DNA of 64,000 nucleotides. It comes from Mastigamoeba balamuthi (Eukaryota; Evosea; Mastigamoebida; Mastigamoebidae). Below the pieces are notes generated by a model, which was not told where the DNA came from, searched no databases, and worked only from the letters and a program-made list of their open reading frames with translations. Position numbers and translations under genes: made by a program. The stretch's first letter is position 1, and every line of letters begins with the position of its first letter. Where the stretch lies: the NCBI GenBank assembly GCA_902651635.1, contig CACRSC010000075.1, forward strand, positions 294,816-358,815. The letters run 5' to 3'. Positions 34,201 through 46,336 of the stretch are shown here, one piece after another.

Positions 34201-35690
34201 AGTGACATTCTAGCGATAATCCTGAGTGTCTGTGTTGGCGGCGTATTCATCCTCTGCATGGTCTCAGTGACGGTGGCCATCTGGAAGCACGTAAGAAACA
34301 CAACAGCAGCTCAGAGGGAAAAGACTGAACTCGACACTGCGCAGAGGCGAGTGGAGTTCTTCAACATCCGCAGGGGAGAGCTCGAGCTGGGCAGCTGCAT
34401 CGGCCACGGGCGCGTCGGGTCGATGTACCTCGCAGACTGGCACGGCACAGCGGTGGCGGTGCGGGTTATCGACAAGAAGGCAACGCCCAAGGAGGACCAG
34501 CGGCTGATCAAGGATGAGGTGCTGCTGCTGCACAAGCACCACCACCCCAACCTCCTCATGCTCATGGGCTTCTGCGAGACCAAGACCGAGCTCCTCGTCG
34601 TTACGGAGTACATGGAGGGCGGCACTGTGTCAGACTTCCTGGCGCGAGGGAAGCCCTTCGTCCATGTCTTCACTCTCTTATCGATGGCATTCGTACGTGT
34701 TTGGGACTACTCGCTAGTACTCACTCATGCGGTCTGAGCAGGATGTACTCAAGGGGATTGCGTACCTGCACTCGTGCAAGCCGGCCATCGTCCACGGCAG
34801 CATATCCGCTCGCAACCTGATGGTTAGTGCCTCTCGCAATGTGACGACACAACTCACTCAGCCTCGAAATAGATCGATGGCCAGGGGACAGTGAAGGTGT
34901 CGGACCTGTGGTACAGCAATAAGAGGGGCGCCTTCTCATCGTCGGGGAGCAGCAGCAAGGCGCTCAGCAGGGTGGGCTGGCAGCCCCCCGAGGTCATCGC
35001 CCAGGCACCACTGACGCCTGCGGCCGACGTCTATGCGTTCGGCATTGTCCTCTGGGAGCTCATCGCGCCCCCCGACCTCACCATGTCCTCCTCATCAACG
35101 CCTGCCTCGGCCAACTCGAGCAGGGCGCCCACGCCGTGTGCGACACCCGACGCGGTCAGCATCAGCATCAGCGTCGGGGCAGGGGAGGTGCGCCAGAGCA
35201 CGCAGCTGGGGCCTCCAGTGCTGCCGCCGAGCATGTCGCCAGAGGTGGTGGAGCTGCTGGAGAGCTGCTGGCAGATGCAGCCCGAGAGGCGACCATCGGT
35301 CTTCCAGATCCTGCGCCACTGGTCCACCACGTTTGGCGTGCGCTGCCCCTCTCATTCGACCCTTTGGGCTCTTGGGTTGAGCACAGTTTGCTGACCAATG
35401 ACGACTCGATGCAGTCGCTGGGCAAGTTCGAGATCCCGCAGGACTTCGAGGTGCCGATGGGCGAGGAGCTGCACACACGCCAGCCCAGCCAGGTCGCCAT
35501 CAACAACGTCAGCGACAACAACAAGACGGGGCTGGGCAACGTCGACGGGGACCTGAGCGACGAGGTGGAGGCGACGATGGCCTCGTTCATGCCCGTGAGC
35601 GCCGACTCCGAGGCCCTGCAGACCCCGCGCGCCTCCGAGGCGGACCTCTACGCCATCGCCCACTACAGCGCGGGGCAGAGCGTCGCGTAG
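31237..35690 (+). CDS. Receptor pseudokinase F
   Basis: Exons 31237-31479, 31658-31856, 32056-32275, 32337-33323, 33370-33535, 33589-34290, 34345-34692, 34742-34822, 34873-35337, 35415-35690; about 1,228 residues. The signal peptide is VLAAAAVVLCLRVASG. The flytraps are canonical (GPYGDGGISG with CNQGVHEVF; FCCNQGLNTVYVL). The pseudokinase has GHGRVGSMY (Val for the usual aromatic in the glycine loop), VAVRVIDKK, VHGSISARN and VSDLWYSNKRG. Exon 1 is identical to that of G over 235 bp, and 35231-35507 is identical to G 40288-40564 across an intron, so F and G are the closest pair. The tail reads SFMPVSADSEALQTP. Confidence 0.88.
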
Positions 35691-35733
35691 ATGAGCCCTG
35701 TCGGGCCAGCGAAGTCCACCGCAGAGGCCGTGT

Positions 35734-35739
35734 AATAAA
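35734..35739 (+). promoter_or_regulatory. Poly(A) signal AATAAA of gene F
   Basis: AATAAA 44 bases after the F stop codon; the clearest poly(A) signal among the receptor genes. Confidence 0.65.
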
Positions 35740-36036
35740 ACTGTACCAAAACCCCTTCATTTAAACTCCTCAATCGCCGTGGATGTGCCGGTGTGGTGGT
35801 GCACGACGACTGCACCGGCTCGGGTGCAGTGCATCAGGCGAAGGGGCGCTACAGCGGAAAAACGAGCCTAGTAGGAAAGCACAGCCGCCTTTGTTTTTTT
35901 CTCGCCAAAACTTCACAATTCGCTGTCGGTGCCCGTCGCCGTCTCTTTGCCAGAAGTTTCGGGGCGGGAAAACCCATGCCCCCATCCGGCGCAGGCCCGG
36001 AAATGTCCGTGACGTGGCATCCCTTGATATCCAGTG

Positions 36037-36057
36037 ATTTTCGTCGCCCGCACCGCC
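36037..36057 (+). promoter_or_regulatory. Shared upstream motif, copy before gene G
   Basis: ATTTTCGTCGCCCGCACCGC then C, about 190 bp before the ATG of G. Surrounding DNA differs from that of F even though exon 1 is identical. Confidence 0.5.
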
Positions 36058-36246
36058 GTTGCACCGTCGCCTTGTTGTCGGACGTGTTTTTTTCATTGTT
36101 TTGTTTTTGATCGTCACACTCGGCAGCCGAGCAGCCCCGTCGCAGCTGCACCACCACCACCGCAGCAGCGCTGCTCCTGTCCACACTCGTCATCAGCCAC
36201 ACGACACTCGCCCCTCCGTGTACAATCTCTGTATAAACCGCGAACG

Positions 36247-39200
36247 ATGAACTGCGCTGCTGCTGTGCTCGCTGCTGCCGCTGTGGTCCTGTGCCTGCGC
36301 GTGGCCTCTGGGAGGGCGCAGCTGCTGGGCCAGCAGCCCTGCGACGCCCAGGACGTCGTCATCGGGCTCAGCGTGGGGCCGACGCTGATGGAGCAGAGCG
36401 CGGCCGACGGGTTCCGGGCAGCGATCGCCGAGGCGTCGAGGATCACGCGGCTGGGCCTGCGCCTCGTCGAGTACAACCACAGCAACGAGGTGCCTACTGG
36501 CTGTCTGGCTCCTCTCTCGCACTACACTGCCCTCACCCGCTTGTGTTTTTCAACCTTTGCTGTATTTTCCAAAGCGGCACCGAGTACCACTTCGGTTCTC
36601 AAGGGGCTGCGGGGCATTCGCAACGACTCCGAGGGCTGCGGGATCGCGACTCACGGGGGGGCTGCGCAGGACATGCTGGTGGCCAACGTGGAGCGGCTGG
36701 TGGTCAACGACAGCGCGCTGCTGGTGGTGGGCAGGCCGGGCAACACGACGACCGAGAAGAACGTCCTCGAGCTCCTCAAGCGGCACCGCGTGCCCCTCGT
36801 GGGCTTCGTCTCTGGCAGCGAGTCCCTGCGCGACCTGAAGAACATCACAGCGCAGTTCAGCGTCGGAGGTGAGCCGCTGCTCTGCTCTGCTCCCTGTGCC
36901 TCTGCTGAGGCCCCCCAGCCCTCCAAATCTGAACCCTCAGCTGAGAAAAAACTGAGTGGCACACTCACCTCCTCACCACCGACTTCTGCTGCCCCTCTGG
37001 GCCGACTTCTGCCCCCCTTGCAGCGACGTCCACCGTGTCGCTCAAGCGCAAGGAGACCATTGTGGACCTGCCGCTGGTGGTCAACGTGCGCGGGTCAGTG
37101 CGCGACGAGCTCAACAACGTGGTGTCTGTGCTGCTGCGCGACTGGGCGACCATCTCGGCCGTCGCCCTCGTCGCCGACAACACGCCGCTGGGCGAGGTGG
37201 CCACCGGCTACACCAACACAGCGCTCGCCGTCTTCAACGGCCGGGGCCTGCTCTCCAACTACACCTTCGGGCGCAACGTGTACGCACAGCCCCACAGCAC
37301 CACAGCACGACGTGCTCCCAGCCAGCTCGCAGCTGACGTCACTCGCGACGGGCGGGGCCAGAAGCAGCTTGGACGCCGACCTGCAGAGGGCAGAGGATGT
37401 TCTGTTCCACAGCAGCGGGCAGAGGGCACCCGCGGCGGTGATCGTGTGCACAGAGTCCAAGACGACCATCCGGTTCGTCCAGCGCCTGGCCCACTGCGCG
37501 CACACGGGCGTCAGGCTCTTCCTCATGTCGTGGACGTCGGCCATGGACCTCACGACAGCCCTCCACGCCGACAACGAGACGCGGGGGCTGCTGGCCGCCA
37601 AGAACATCTCGCTCTACTTCACCCAGACGATGCCCTTCCCCACGCCCCCCGCCGACAAGCTCGACCAGGCCATCCCGCTGCTCCAGCAGTTCAGCCTCGT
37701 CCCCCTCGCCCACAAGCCGCACTCGGCGCTCGAGGGGTACCTGACGGGCTGGTTCATCTACGACGTCGCCCAGAAGGCAGTCGCCCGCCACGGGCTGCCC
37801 CTGAAGCCCGGGGAGTTCCTCTACTCGGTCTTTGTGGACACGCGGACGTTCAGCGTGCTGGGCGTGACGCTGGGGCCCTACGGCGACGGCGGCATCAGCG
37901 GCCCGCGGTCGATGCAGAGCTCGGGGGACGCGTGCAACCAGGGCGTCCACGAGGTCTTCATGACCAAGATCGACCTCGCGACGTGCCTCGAGGCCCCTCT
38001 GCCCGGCGCCTCGCTCAAGTTCGCTGGCTGCCACACGCAGATGCTCGAGAACAGGTCCTCTGTGACCTCTGTGGGGTCGATACTGCGCCCGGGCAACGCG
38101 GACGACATGGTTGCCCGCTCGGGGCTGCTGGGGGCAGTGCAGGACTACGGCTCGCAGTCGGCCAAGGCGGTGCTGCTGAGGTCTGTCACCGGCAGCGTCG
38201 AGAAGACGCTGGAGCAGCTCAACGAGAGTGGGACTGTCGTTGTTGTGGGGCCCACGCTCGCCTCCAAGGAGTTGGCGGAGCGTCTGAATGCCTACGCTGT
38301 GCTGTCGCCGATGCCCGGGCTCTGGGCGCTGCGCCGTCCGCTCGACATGTACGCCTTCTCCACATTGCAAACACGAGCTCACGCGCCATCCACTCGTGCA
38401 GGGATAGCAGGATGATCCACCTCTTCCCCTCGTCCTACGACGAGGTACAGACCGCCTTTGAGTTCTTCCACCTCAAGGACATTGAAGACTACGCGGTTGT
38501 CATCAACGGCGCCAGCGCTTTCAGCACCGAGTGCATCGACCGGTTCAAGGTTCTCACCAAGAACATCGTGAGTGTTCCCACAAGACAGCCTCTCGCACTG
38601 ACCGCTCTCGCAGACGGATGGCCACGTCGTCCTGGAGAGCGAGGAGAAGAACGCCACTAAGTACATCCTGGAAGAGGGCCGAGGGCATGCCGGCTACTTC
38701 ATTCTCGGGGGCGCGTTCGACCCGCACAGCGTCGAGGGCACCAATGCGACCATCGTTCTCAACTCGCAGGTCAGGGCCATACGAACCTTCCCGAACTCCA
38801 GGGCCTGGACCACGACGTACCGTCTGAGCGTGGCGCCCCCGTCGACCTTGTTCGCGACGACGTCTTCACTGCGATCGGACTACGACGCGTGGGTGTCGTC
38901 AGAGGACACGGACGAGAACTCGTTCGCGAGCTTCTTCGTGGGCAAGTTCCTGACGCAGGTCATCAACCACGCAGCAAAGGACACCATGCAGGACTACCTG
39001 CTGACGGCGGACGACATCGTCGAGGCCGTCTACGACAAGGGCTCGTTCACCATCGAGGGCATTGAGATCGGGCCCTTCTCAGACGAGTGCAAGGACACGT
39101 ACTTCTGCTGCAACCAGGGCCTCAACACGGTCTACGTGCTCCAGGGGGCCTACAGCAACAACATCGTGTGGCACAACGACCAGGGCAACTGCGGTAGGCG

Positions 39201-40798
39201 CTACCTCACCAAGACAATCACGACTGCGCCGCGCGCAAGAGCCAGCTACGCCCTCGAAATCGCTCTGGGTGCTGGGTGCGGTAGTGCGTTCGTCCTCTGC
39301 ATCATAGTTGCCGCGGTGGCCGTCTGGATGCAAGTAAGGCGAATCTCGCTCTTTCGATCACTCACCAAACGGAACCCCAGAGGAGAGTGGAGTTCTTCAA
39401 CATCCGCAGAGGAGAGCTCGAACTGGGCAACTGCATCGGCCACGGGCGTGTCGGATCGATGTACCTCGCAGACTGGCACGGGACGCCAGTGGCAGTGCGG
39501 TTGATCGACAAGAAGGCGACGCCCAAGGAGGACCAGCGGCTGATCAAGGAGGAGGTGCTGCTGCTGCACAAGCACCACCACCCAAACCTCCTCATGCTCA
39601 TGGGCTACTGCGAGACCAAGACCGAGCTGCTCGTCGTCACTGAGTACATGGAGGGCGGCACTGTGTCGGACTTCCTGGCGCGTGGGAAGCCGTTCGTTCA
39701 GGTCTTCACACTCATCTCCATGGCCTTCGTACGGGACATTTTTACTCTCAAGCTTGCTCTCATCGCATGGCCGATGCAGGACGTGCTCAAGGGGATTGCG
39801 TACCTGCACTCGTGCAAGCCGGCCATCGTCCACGGCAGCATCTGCTCGCACAACCTCCTGGTACTACCTCACCCATACGCGAAGCAACCCGTTCTCACAT
39901 TCACGCAGATCGATAGTCAAGGGACAGTGAAGGTGTCGGACCTGTGGTACAGCAACAAGAGGGGCGCCTTCTCGTCGTCGGGGAGCAGCAGCAAGGCGCT
40001 CAGCAGGGTGGGCTGGCAGCCCCCCGAGGTCATCGCCCAGGCGCCGCTGACGCCTGCGGCCGACGTCTACGCGTTCGGCATTGTCCTCTGGGAGCTCATC
40101 GCTCCCACCGACCTCACCATGTCCTCTTCCTCTTCCTCCTCGACGCCTCTGTCAGGGGCACCCTCGGCCAACTCGAGCAGGGCGCCCACGCCGTGTGCGA
40201 CACCCGGCGCGCTCAGCATCAGCGTCGGCGGTGGGGCAGGGGAGGTGCGCCAGAGCACGCAGCTCGGGCCTCCCCTTCTCCCGCAGAGCATGTCGCCAGA
40301 GGTGGTGGAGCTGCTGGAGAGCTGCTGGCAGATGCAGCCCGAGAGGCGACCATCGGTCTTCCAGATCCTGCGCCACTGGTCCACCACGTTTGGCGTGCGC
40401 TGCCCCTCTCATTCGACCCTTTGGGCTCTTGGGTTGAGCACAGTTTGCTGACCAATGACGACTCGATGCAGTCGCTGGGCAAGTTCGAGATCCCGCAGGA
40501 CTTCGAGGTGCCGATGGGCGAGGAGCTGCACACACGCCAGCCCAGCCAGGTCGCCATCAACAACATCAACGACCGCAAGATGGGCAACGGCGACGGGGAG
40601 CTCATCGACGAGATCGAGGCGACGATGGCCTCGTTCATGCCCGTCAACGAGGACTCGGACGCGCTGCAGACCCCGCAGGCCTCGGGGGCTGAGCTCTACG
40701 CCATCACGCACTACGCCGCAACCCACGGCCTGCCACCGCAGCAGAGCCCTCTGAGTCCTGAGCAGGTCACCACTGAGGCCGCCAGCACCGTCGTGTAA
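36247..40798 (+). CDS. Receptor pseudokinase G
   Basis: Exons 36247-36489, 36670-36868, 37024-37279, 37368-38348, 38411-38567, 38614-39333, 39381-39728, 39780-39860, 39909-40394, 40472-40798; about 1,265 residues. Same plan as F, with VGRPGNTTTEKNVLELLKRH in flytrap 1, GPYGDGGISG, FCCNQGLNTVYVL, and pseudokinase motifs GHGRVGSMY, VAVRLIDKK, VHGSICSHN and VSDLWYSNKRG. The C-lobe insert has a Ser9 run absent from F. Introns 7 and 8 are open in frame, so retained forms would still be translatable. The tail reads SFMPVNEDSDALQTP and is longer than in F. Confidence 0.88.
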
Positions 40799-41276
40799 TG
40801 TATGTGTATACGAACAACGCCTGTACAGCACAGAGCTCACTGAGACGTCGTAGTTTGTGACTTCTGCGCTCGCGCTGCGAACTCGGAAAATGTAATTTGA
40901 AAGTGCACAACTAATCCTGTAAACAGGTGGGGGCCTCTGGATTATCCCAATCCTATGTGGTTTATCCCGCGGCTCGCAGCGTCTTTCTGCACGGGGTCTC
41001 AGTAATGTATGCCTCCTTTGCTGTTTTCGGCTTCTTTTCTCGGATTGCAGTGTGGACTGCCGTTAGGCTCCCCGAGTTGCCTCCCAATGCAGAATCAATG
41101 TAGAGGAACAGCCCTGTTGGCCTGCGCGCCGCGCGAGACAGCTGGCACACTGTCCTGCACCTTTCCCACCCGCCGGTTTCGCAGATGACATCAGAACGCC
41201 CTGCCTGTTGAAAAATCGTGTCTCTGTCCTGCAGGGAGACACTCACCCCTTTCTTACTTGAGATCACGCCACGGTG
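40799..41276. other. Intergenic region G-H
   Basis: 478 bp with no recognisable gene. Neither AATAAA nor a good copy of the shared upstream motif was found; TTCCCACCCGCCGGTTTCG near 41164 is only a weak resemblance. Confidence 0.45.
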
Positions 41277-44200
41277 ATGGCCCACCCCCACAGACCCGCA
41301 CCTCCGCTCTCTCCCCTGCTGCGCGCCGCTGCGCTGCTGGCCACCGTTGCCTGCGCGCTCGCAGTGGTGCCGCCCGGCGCGGGCGCCAAGTGCGACAACG
41401 AGACCGACATCGTTCTGGGCCTCACGCGCGACCAGACGCTGATCACGCAGGCCGCTCTGGAGGGCTTCCGCGCTGCCATCGCCGAGGCCTCGCTGCTCAC
41501 GAAGCTGCGCCTGCGGATCGTGCCGCTGAACAGCTCAGAGGTCAGCACACAAAACGCCCCCACAGACCTCTGCGAGTTGTCCCGTTTTCCACCACCGGAT
41601 TCGGCCACCCGCTCGACAGTGCACCTGCGGTGTCTGTTCTGCTGAACAACCGACAACGGCAACGCACACCCCCGCCCCCGGCGAGCAGAGCGAGGTGGTC
41701 GCGAGCACGCGGGCGCTGATCGAGGAGCAGTGCGCGTTCATGGTCGTCGGGAACCCGGGGACCAGCGCCACCGAGGAGCAGATACTCGAGCTGCTCAAAA
41801 ACCACAGCGTCCCCCTCGTCGGCCCCCGCTACGGCGGCGAGGAGCTGCACAGCCCTTCCAAGCACGTCGCCGTGTTCCCCCGTCGCGGTGAGGGTTCTCT
41901 CCGCCGCCTTTCACGACTTCCTTCCTTCTTCGTCCAAGTCGATGAAATGCCCTCATCTCAACACAACAACACAACAACAAAAACCGCAGGGGCCGAGAAG
42001 GTCAGGCTGCCGGTGGTGGTGAACATCAGGGCTTCTGCGGGGGACGAGATGAACGCCATCCTGTCGATGCTGTGCAGCGACTGGGAGGCGATACCGTACG
42101 TGTCGCTGGTGGCGCAGGACACGCCCCTGGGCAGCCACGCGCTCGGCGTCCTCAACGCCTCTCTCGCGGCCCTCAGCAACTCGTCGGGGCTCAGCTCGCA
42201 CTACCTGTTCCCCTCTCTGTGCGCCCCAAGCGGCGGTCTGGGGGATCAACTGAGCTGAGCACTCCCAGGAATCCCACCGAGGGCGAACTGGACGAAGCAG
42301 AGGCGCGGCTCTTCTCGGGCAGGGGCTCCGACCCCAAGTCCATCGTCGTGTGCACAGTGGAACAGGTGGCCAGCAGGTTCATCGAGAGGCTCGCGCACAG
42401 CCGCCACACGGACCTCAGGGTGTTCCTGCTCTCGTGGACGTCGGCGCTCGGCCTCAGCAGAGCCCTCGGCAGCGAGACCAAGGCGCTGCTCGAGCAGAAG
42501 CGCATCCTGCTCTTCTTCGCGCAGAGCATGCCCTATCCCACTCCGCCTCCGGACAGGCTCGCGCTGTCGTCCCCGCTGATCCAGAAGTTCAACGCAGCCG
42601 GCACTGCAATCAAGTCCCACGCGGCCCTCGAGGGCTACCTGACGGGTTGGTTCATCTACGAGGCCGCCCAACAGGCTGCTGTGCGCTACGGGCTGCCCCT
42701 GACCCGCGGGGACTTCATGTACACGATCTTCGAGGACCTGCGGACGTTCAACGTGCTGGGCATGACGCTGGGGCCCTACGGCGACGGCGGAATCAGCGGA
42801 GACCCCGCCTCGACGCAGAACGCAGACGACATGTGCAACCAGGGCGTCCACGAGGTCTACCTGACCAAGTTCAGCCGCAACAGCTCCGTCGGCGTGGTGC
42901 CGGTGCCTGGGGGCTCGATCAGGTTCGCTGGCTGCAACGCGCCTGTGTGGCAGAAGAAGAGCTCGATCACTGTCGTGGGGCTGGCCATCGCGTACCAAAG
43001 CGACGAGGACCTCCGCACCCAGAGCGGGGTCATCGCTTCGGTGCAGGACTTCAGCCCCGATGGCCTGGATACGGTGGTGGTGCGGTCTGCTGTTGGGAAC
43101 CTCAGCCACGCCGCAGACGTCCTGAGGAGGAGCAGTGCCATCGCCGCTGTGTGCCCCAAGCTTCCTGACAGCACGTCCATCAATCAACTGGAGGGCCTAG
43201 CAGCCATCTCCCCGATGCCTGGGTTCTGGGATCTCCGCAGGCCGTTTGTCAGGTGCTTGCCGATACATGCCTCCTTCTTGTCTCGTGGCTGAAGTCGTGT
43301 TGTCCAGGAGCGTCGTTAATCTGTTCCCGTCGTCCTACGACGAGATGGCGGCAGCCTTCGCATTCTTCACGAAGCGCATAAAGGCTGCCAATGTGGCGGT
43401 GCTTATGAACGACGACTCGAGCTACACTGTCGAGTGCTTCAAACGCGGAAAGGAGTATCTGTACACCAAGAAGGCTGCAAACATGTCGATGGACGCTCAG
43501 TGGCCCAATAGTGTGAGAAACCTCAGAGAAATACTCTCACCCTCTGCGTTGTCTGACAACCCTACTCAGACCTTTCGCTTCATCTATGGCAAACAAGATG
43601 CGACGCAGTTTGTTCACCAAAACGGCATTGATCGAAGCCCCTTGTACGACGGATTCCTCATTCTGGGGGGCTCGTTCGATTCGGCTCGGGTCATGGGAAC
43701 TAAGGCCACAATACTGTTCAACTCTCAAGTAGTATCGCCTCCTTCCGTTACTGGCACCGCCCAAGCCACTGTGTCGAACACAACGTATCGCCTCAGTGTG
43801 TCGCCCCCGTTATCAGTCTTCTCGGCCACATCGCAAACACGTGTGACATACGACTCCCTGGTACCGTCGGACGATGTGGGAGAGACCTCGTTCAGGAGCT
43901 TCTTTGTGGGCCAGTTCCTGACGCAAGTCATCAGCAAAGCAGCCCAAAATCGACCCAGCACCGGGCTGACCTCTCAAGACCTCATCGATGCCGTGTACAG
44001 CATGTCCACCTTCACGATCGATGGAATCACTATAGGCCCGTTCATGGGGCAGTGCGGAAGTGCGCTGGACTGCTGCAACCAAGGCCTCAACACAGTCTAC
44101 GTGCTTCGCGGTGTTGCGGGGCTCGAGGTTGTTGACAGCTACAGCGATGGCGACTGCGGAAGGGCCTACATCCAGCAAGAGGTCCCTCACAGCAGCAACG

Positions 44201-45562
44201 ATCTCGCATTGGGCCTGGGCCTGGGAATTGTCCTTGGTGGAGTTCTCGTTCTCTGTTCAGTTGCCCTTCTGGTTGTCACATGGAGGAAGGTAATTCACCC
44301 ATCATACACCACAAATGACTCACACCACAGCTAGAGGACAGTGGAGTTCTTCATCATCCAGAGAAGTGATCTCGAGTTGGGCCAGTGCTTGGGAGCAGGG
44401 CGATTTGGAGAAATGTATATGGCGGACTGGCACGGAACGGCGGTGGCTGTGCGGGTGATCGACAAGAAGGCAACGCCCAAGGAGGACCAGCGGCTGATCA
44501 AGGAGGAGGTGCTGCTGCTGCACAAGCACCACCACCCCAACCTCCTCATGCTCATGGGCTACTGCGAGACCCACACCGAGATATTCGTCGTCACCGAGTT
44601 CATGGAGTGCGGCACCCTCGCCGACTACCTCAGTAAGGAAAAGCAGTTTGCCAGTCTACATACCCTTGTTTCTATGGGATTCGTACGTTTATCTCGAGCC
44701 TTCCGTCTAAAGGTGCTTTCTGCCAGGATGTGCTCAAGGGGATTGCTTACCTGCACTCGTGCAAGCCGCCAATTGTCCATGGAAGCATATCTATACACAA
44801 CCTCCTGGTACGTATGGGGACAGCATTCTTTCCTTTTTACACCAAACGAGCAGTTAGACTCCAAGGGGACAGTGAAAGTGTCGGATTTCTGGTACAGCAA
44901 CAAAAGATGCGTTCTTTCAGCTCTTGGAAACAACAACAAAGCAGCATGGAGGCCACCAGAGGTGATCGCAGGGACGTTCCTGACTCCAGCGACCGACGTC
45001 TACGCCTTCGGCATTGTCCTCTGGGAGCTCATCGCACCTATCGAGATGACTCATTCGCCTTCTGCATATACCCCAAGCGCTTCCGAGGCCCGGCCAGATG
45101 GCAATCCTGATGCCCTGGGAACATCTCCTGTACATGCCCAAGACAATAGGCTACAGCTCGGCCCTCCAGAGATCCCTCCCAGTGCTCCACCAGAGGTGTC
45201 TGACCTTATGGAGCGGTGCTGGCAAGCACAGCCAGAGAGACGCCCTTCAGTCTTCCAGATCCTCCGCAACTGGCCAACCACCTTTGCGGTACGGTTCTTT
45301 GCAGTGGGAAGAGCTACTAATTGGCTTGAAGTCTGTAGGTACTTTCGAGATACCTCGTGATCTGGATGTCACTCCTGCATTATGCGCCGGAGCGAGCTCG
45401 TTCCACTCAAGCAGCCTGAACAGCAACAGTACAGCGCCAAAGACTGCAGGAGACCAGAGTGACGACGTGTCCATGATCTCGTTTATGCCTGTCAAGGCGG
45501 ACTCAGCAGTTCTTCAGACTCCGCAAATTCCTGATTCATGCATGCAAGTACAAGGCCAGTGA
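41277..45562 (+). CDS. Receptor pseudokinase H
   Basis: Exons 41277-41540, 41689-41887, 41990-42218, 42269-43252, 43308-43512, 43570-44289, 44335-44682, 44727-44807, 44854-45288, 45332-45562; about 1,231 residues. ATG 41277 precedes a signal peptide (LLRAAALLATVACALAV). Flytrap 1 has HAALEGYLTGWFIYEAAQQA and GPYGDGGISG; flytrap 2 DCCNQGLNTVYVL. The pseudokinase is more diverged at its start (FFIIQRSDLELGQCLGAGRF) but keeps VAVRVIDKK, VHGSISIHN and VSDFWYSNKRC: Phe is regained after the Asp, yet Trp still replaces the DFG Gly. It has the shortest C-lobe insert of the set. Acceptors of exons 7 (GCTAG) and 10 (TTGAAG) are weak but are the only ones that hold frame. The tail reads SFMPVKADSAVLQTP. 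Confidence 0.85.
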
Positions 45563-46336
45563 TACAGTTGACATGTGCCACAGATAATTCAGTCGACACC
45601 GCACTGAGAAGAGTTTGGTCATTCGAGAATGAAACAAGGATAGACTTATTTCTCAATTGTCTTTTTCTTTTGCTGGACCATTTGCCCTGTGTTTGAGAGC
45701 AATGGTGATCACTCCTTCGAGCATCACCAGATGATGGTGAGAGAGCGAGAGGAAAGGAACAAACAACTTATCAGCGCCGCTGGCACACGCCAATGATGAG
45801 ATGTGTCCCATTGCTACTCTGCGAGAGCCCTCCTAGTCCTCTCTGGTGTGGCAGTCCCTGGGACGGTAAAAGTTAAGGGCTGGCTATCATATGTATGGCG
45901 AGTGGCTTTGCGGGGGTACCATTGAAGAGACCGTGTGTTGTTCTATGACATCGGAAAGAGGGTCAGCACAACGAAGCCGAGGTTCAATTTCTGTTCTTGG
46001 TTTTCCATGCCGGAGCATTGCGGTGAGTCTGGATTGTGCACCTTCCTTCCTTTTCGACTCTTGAGAACCAATGCCGCCTCGCTGCCGACATTTTGTTGGC
46101 CAGAGGCGGTCGCGGGCGGACCCCCGGTCTCGAGCTCTGACGTGTGGGCCTCTTGGGAAAAACCCGCCTGACCTCACGCATACGTGGCCCACACCGCATG
46201 GTGCACACCCCTGCCTTTCGTCATGCGCTTTTCTGGCACATTTCTCATTTGTCTTTGCGGCCACGTGCGCCTGTTAAGCCAACCGGACGATCGCACGCCA
46301 TTCTGCAACAACACACGCGCTTGCACAGTGCCCTCC
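45563..46336. other. Intergenic region H-I
   Basis: 774 bp, AT-richer to about 45960. It holds the I promoter, with a divergent shared motif at 46178-46201. No open frame with family features and no RNA gene was found. Confidence 0.45.
46178..46201 (+). promoter_or_regulatory. Shared upstream motif, divergent copy before gene I
   Basis: GCATACGTGGCCCACACCGC then ATGG, about 135 bp before the ATG of I. The GCCCACACCG core matches F; the left half is altered. Confidence 0.4.

Larger units (their letters stand above)
35691..36246. other. Intergenic region F-G
   Basis: 556 bp holding the F poly(A) signal and the G promoter. The shared upstream motif lies at 36037-36057. No further gene was seen. 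Confidence 0.5.

Noticed and set aside
36232-36237. TATAAA just before the start of G
   Set aside because: It lies only about 10 bp before the start codon, too close to be the promoter TATA unless the leader is almost absent.
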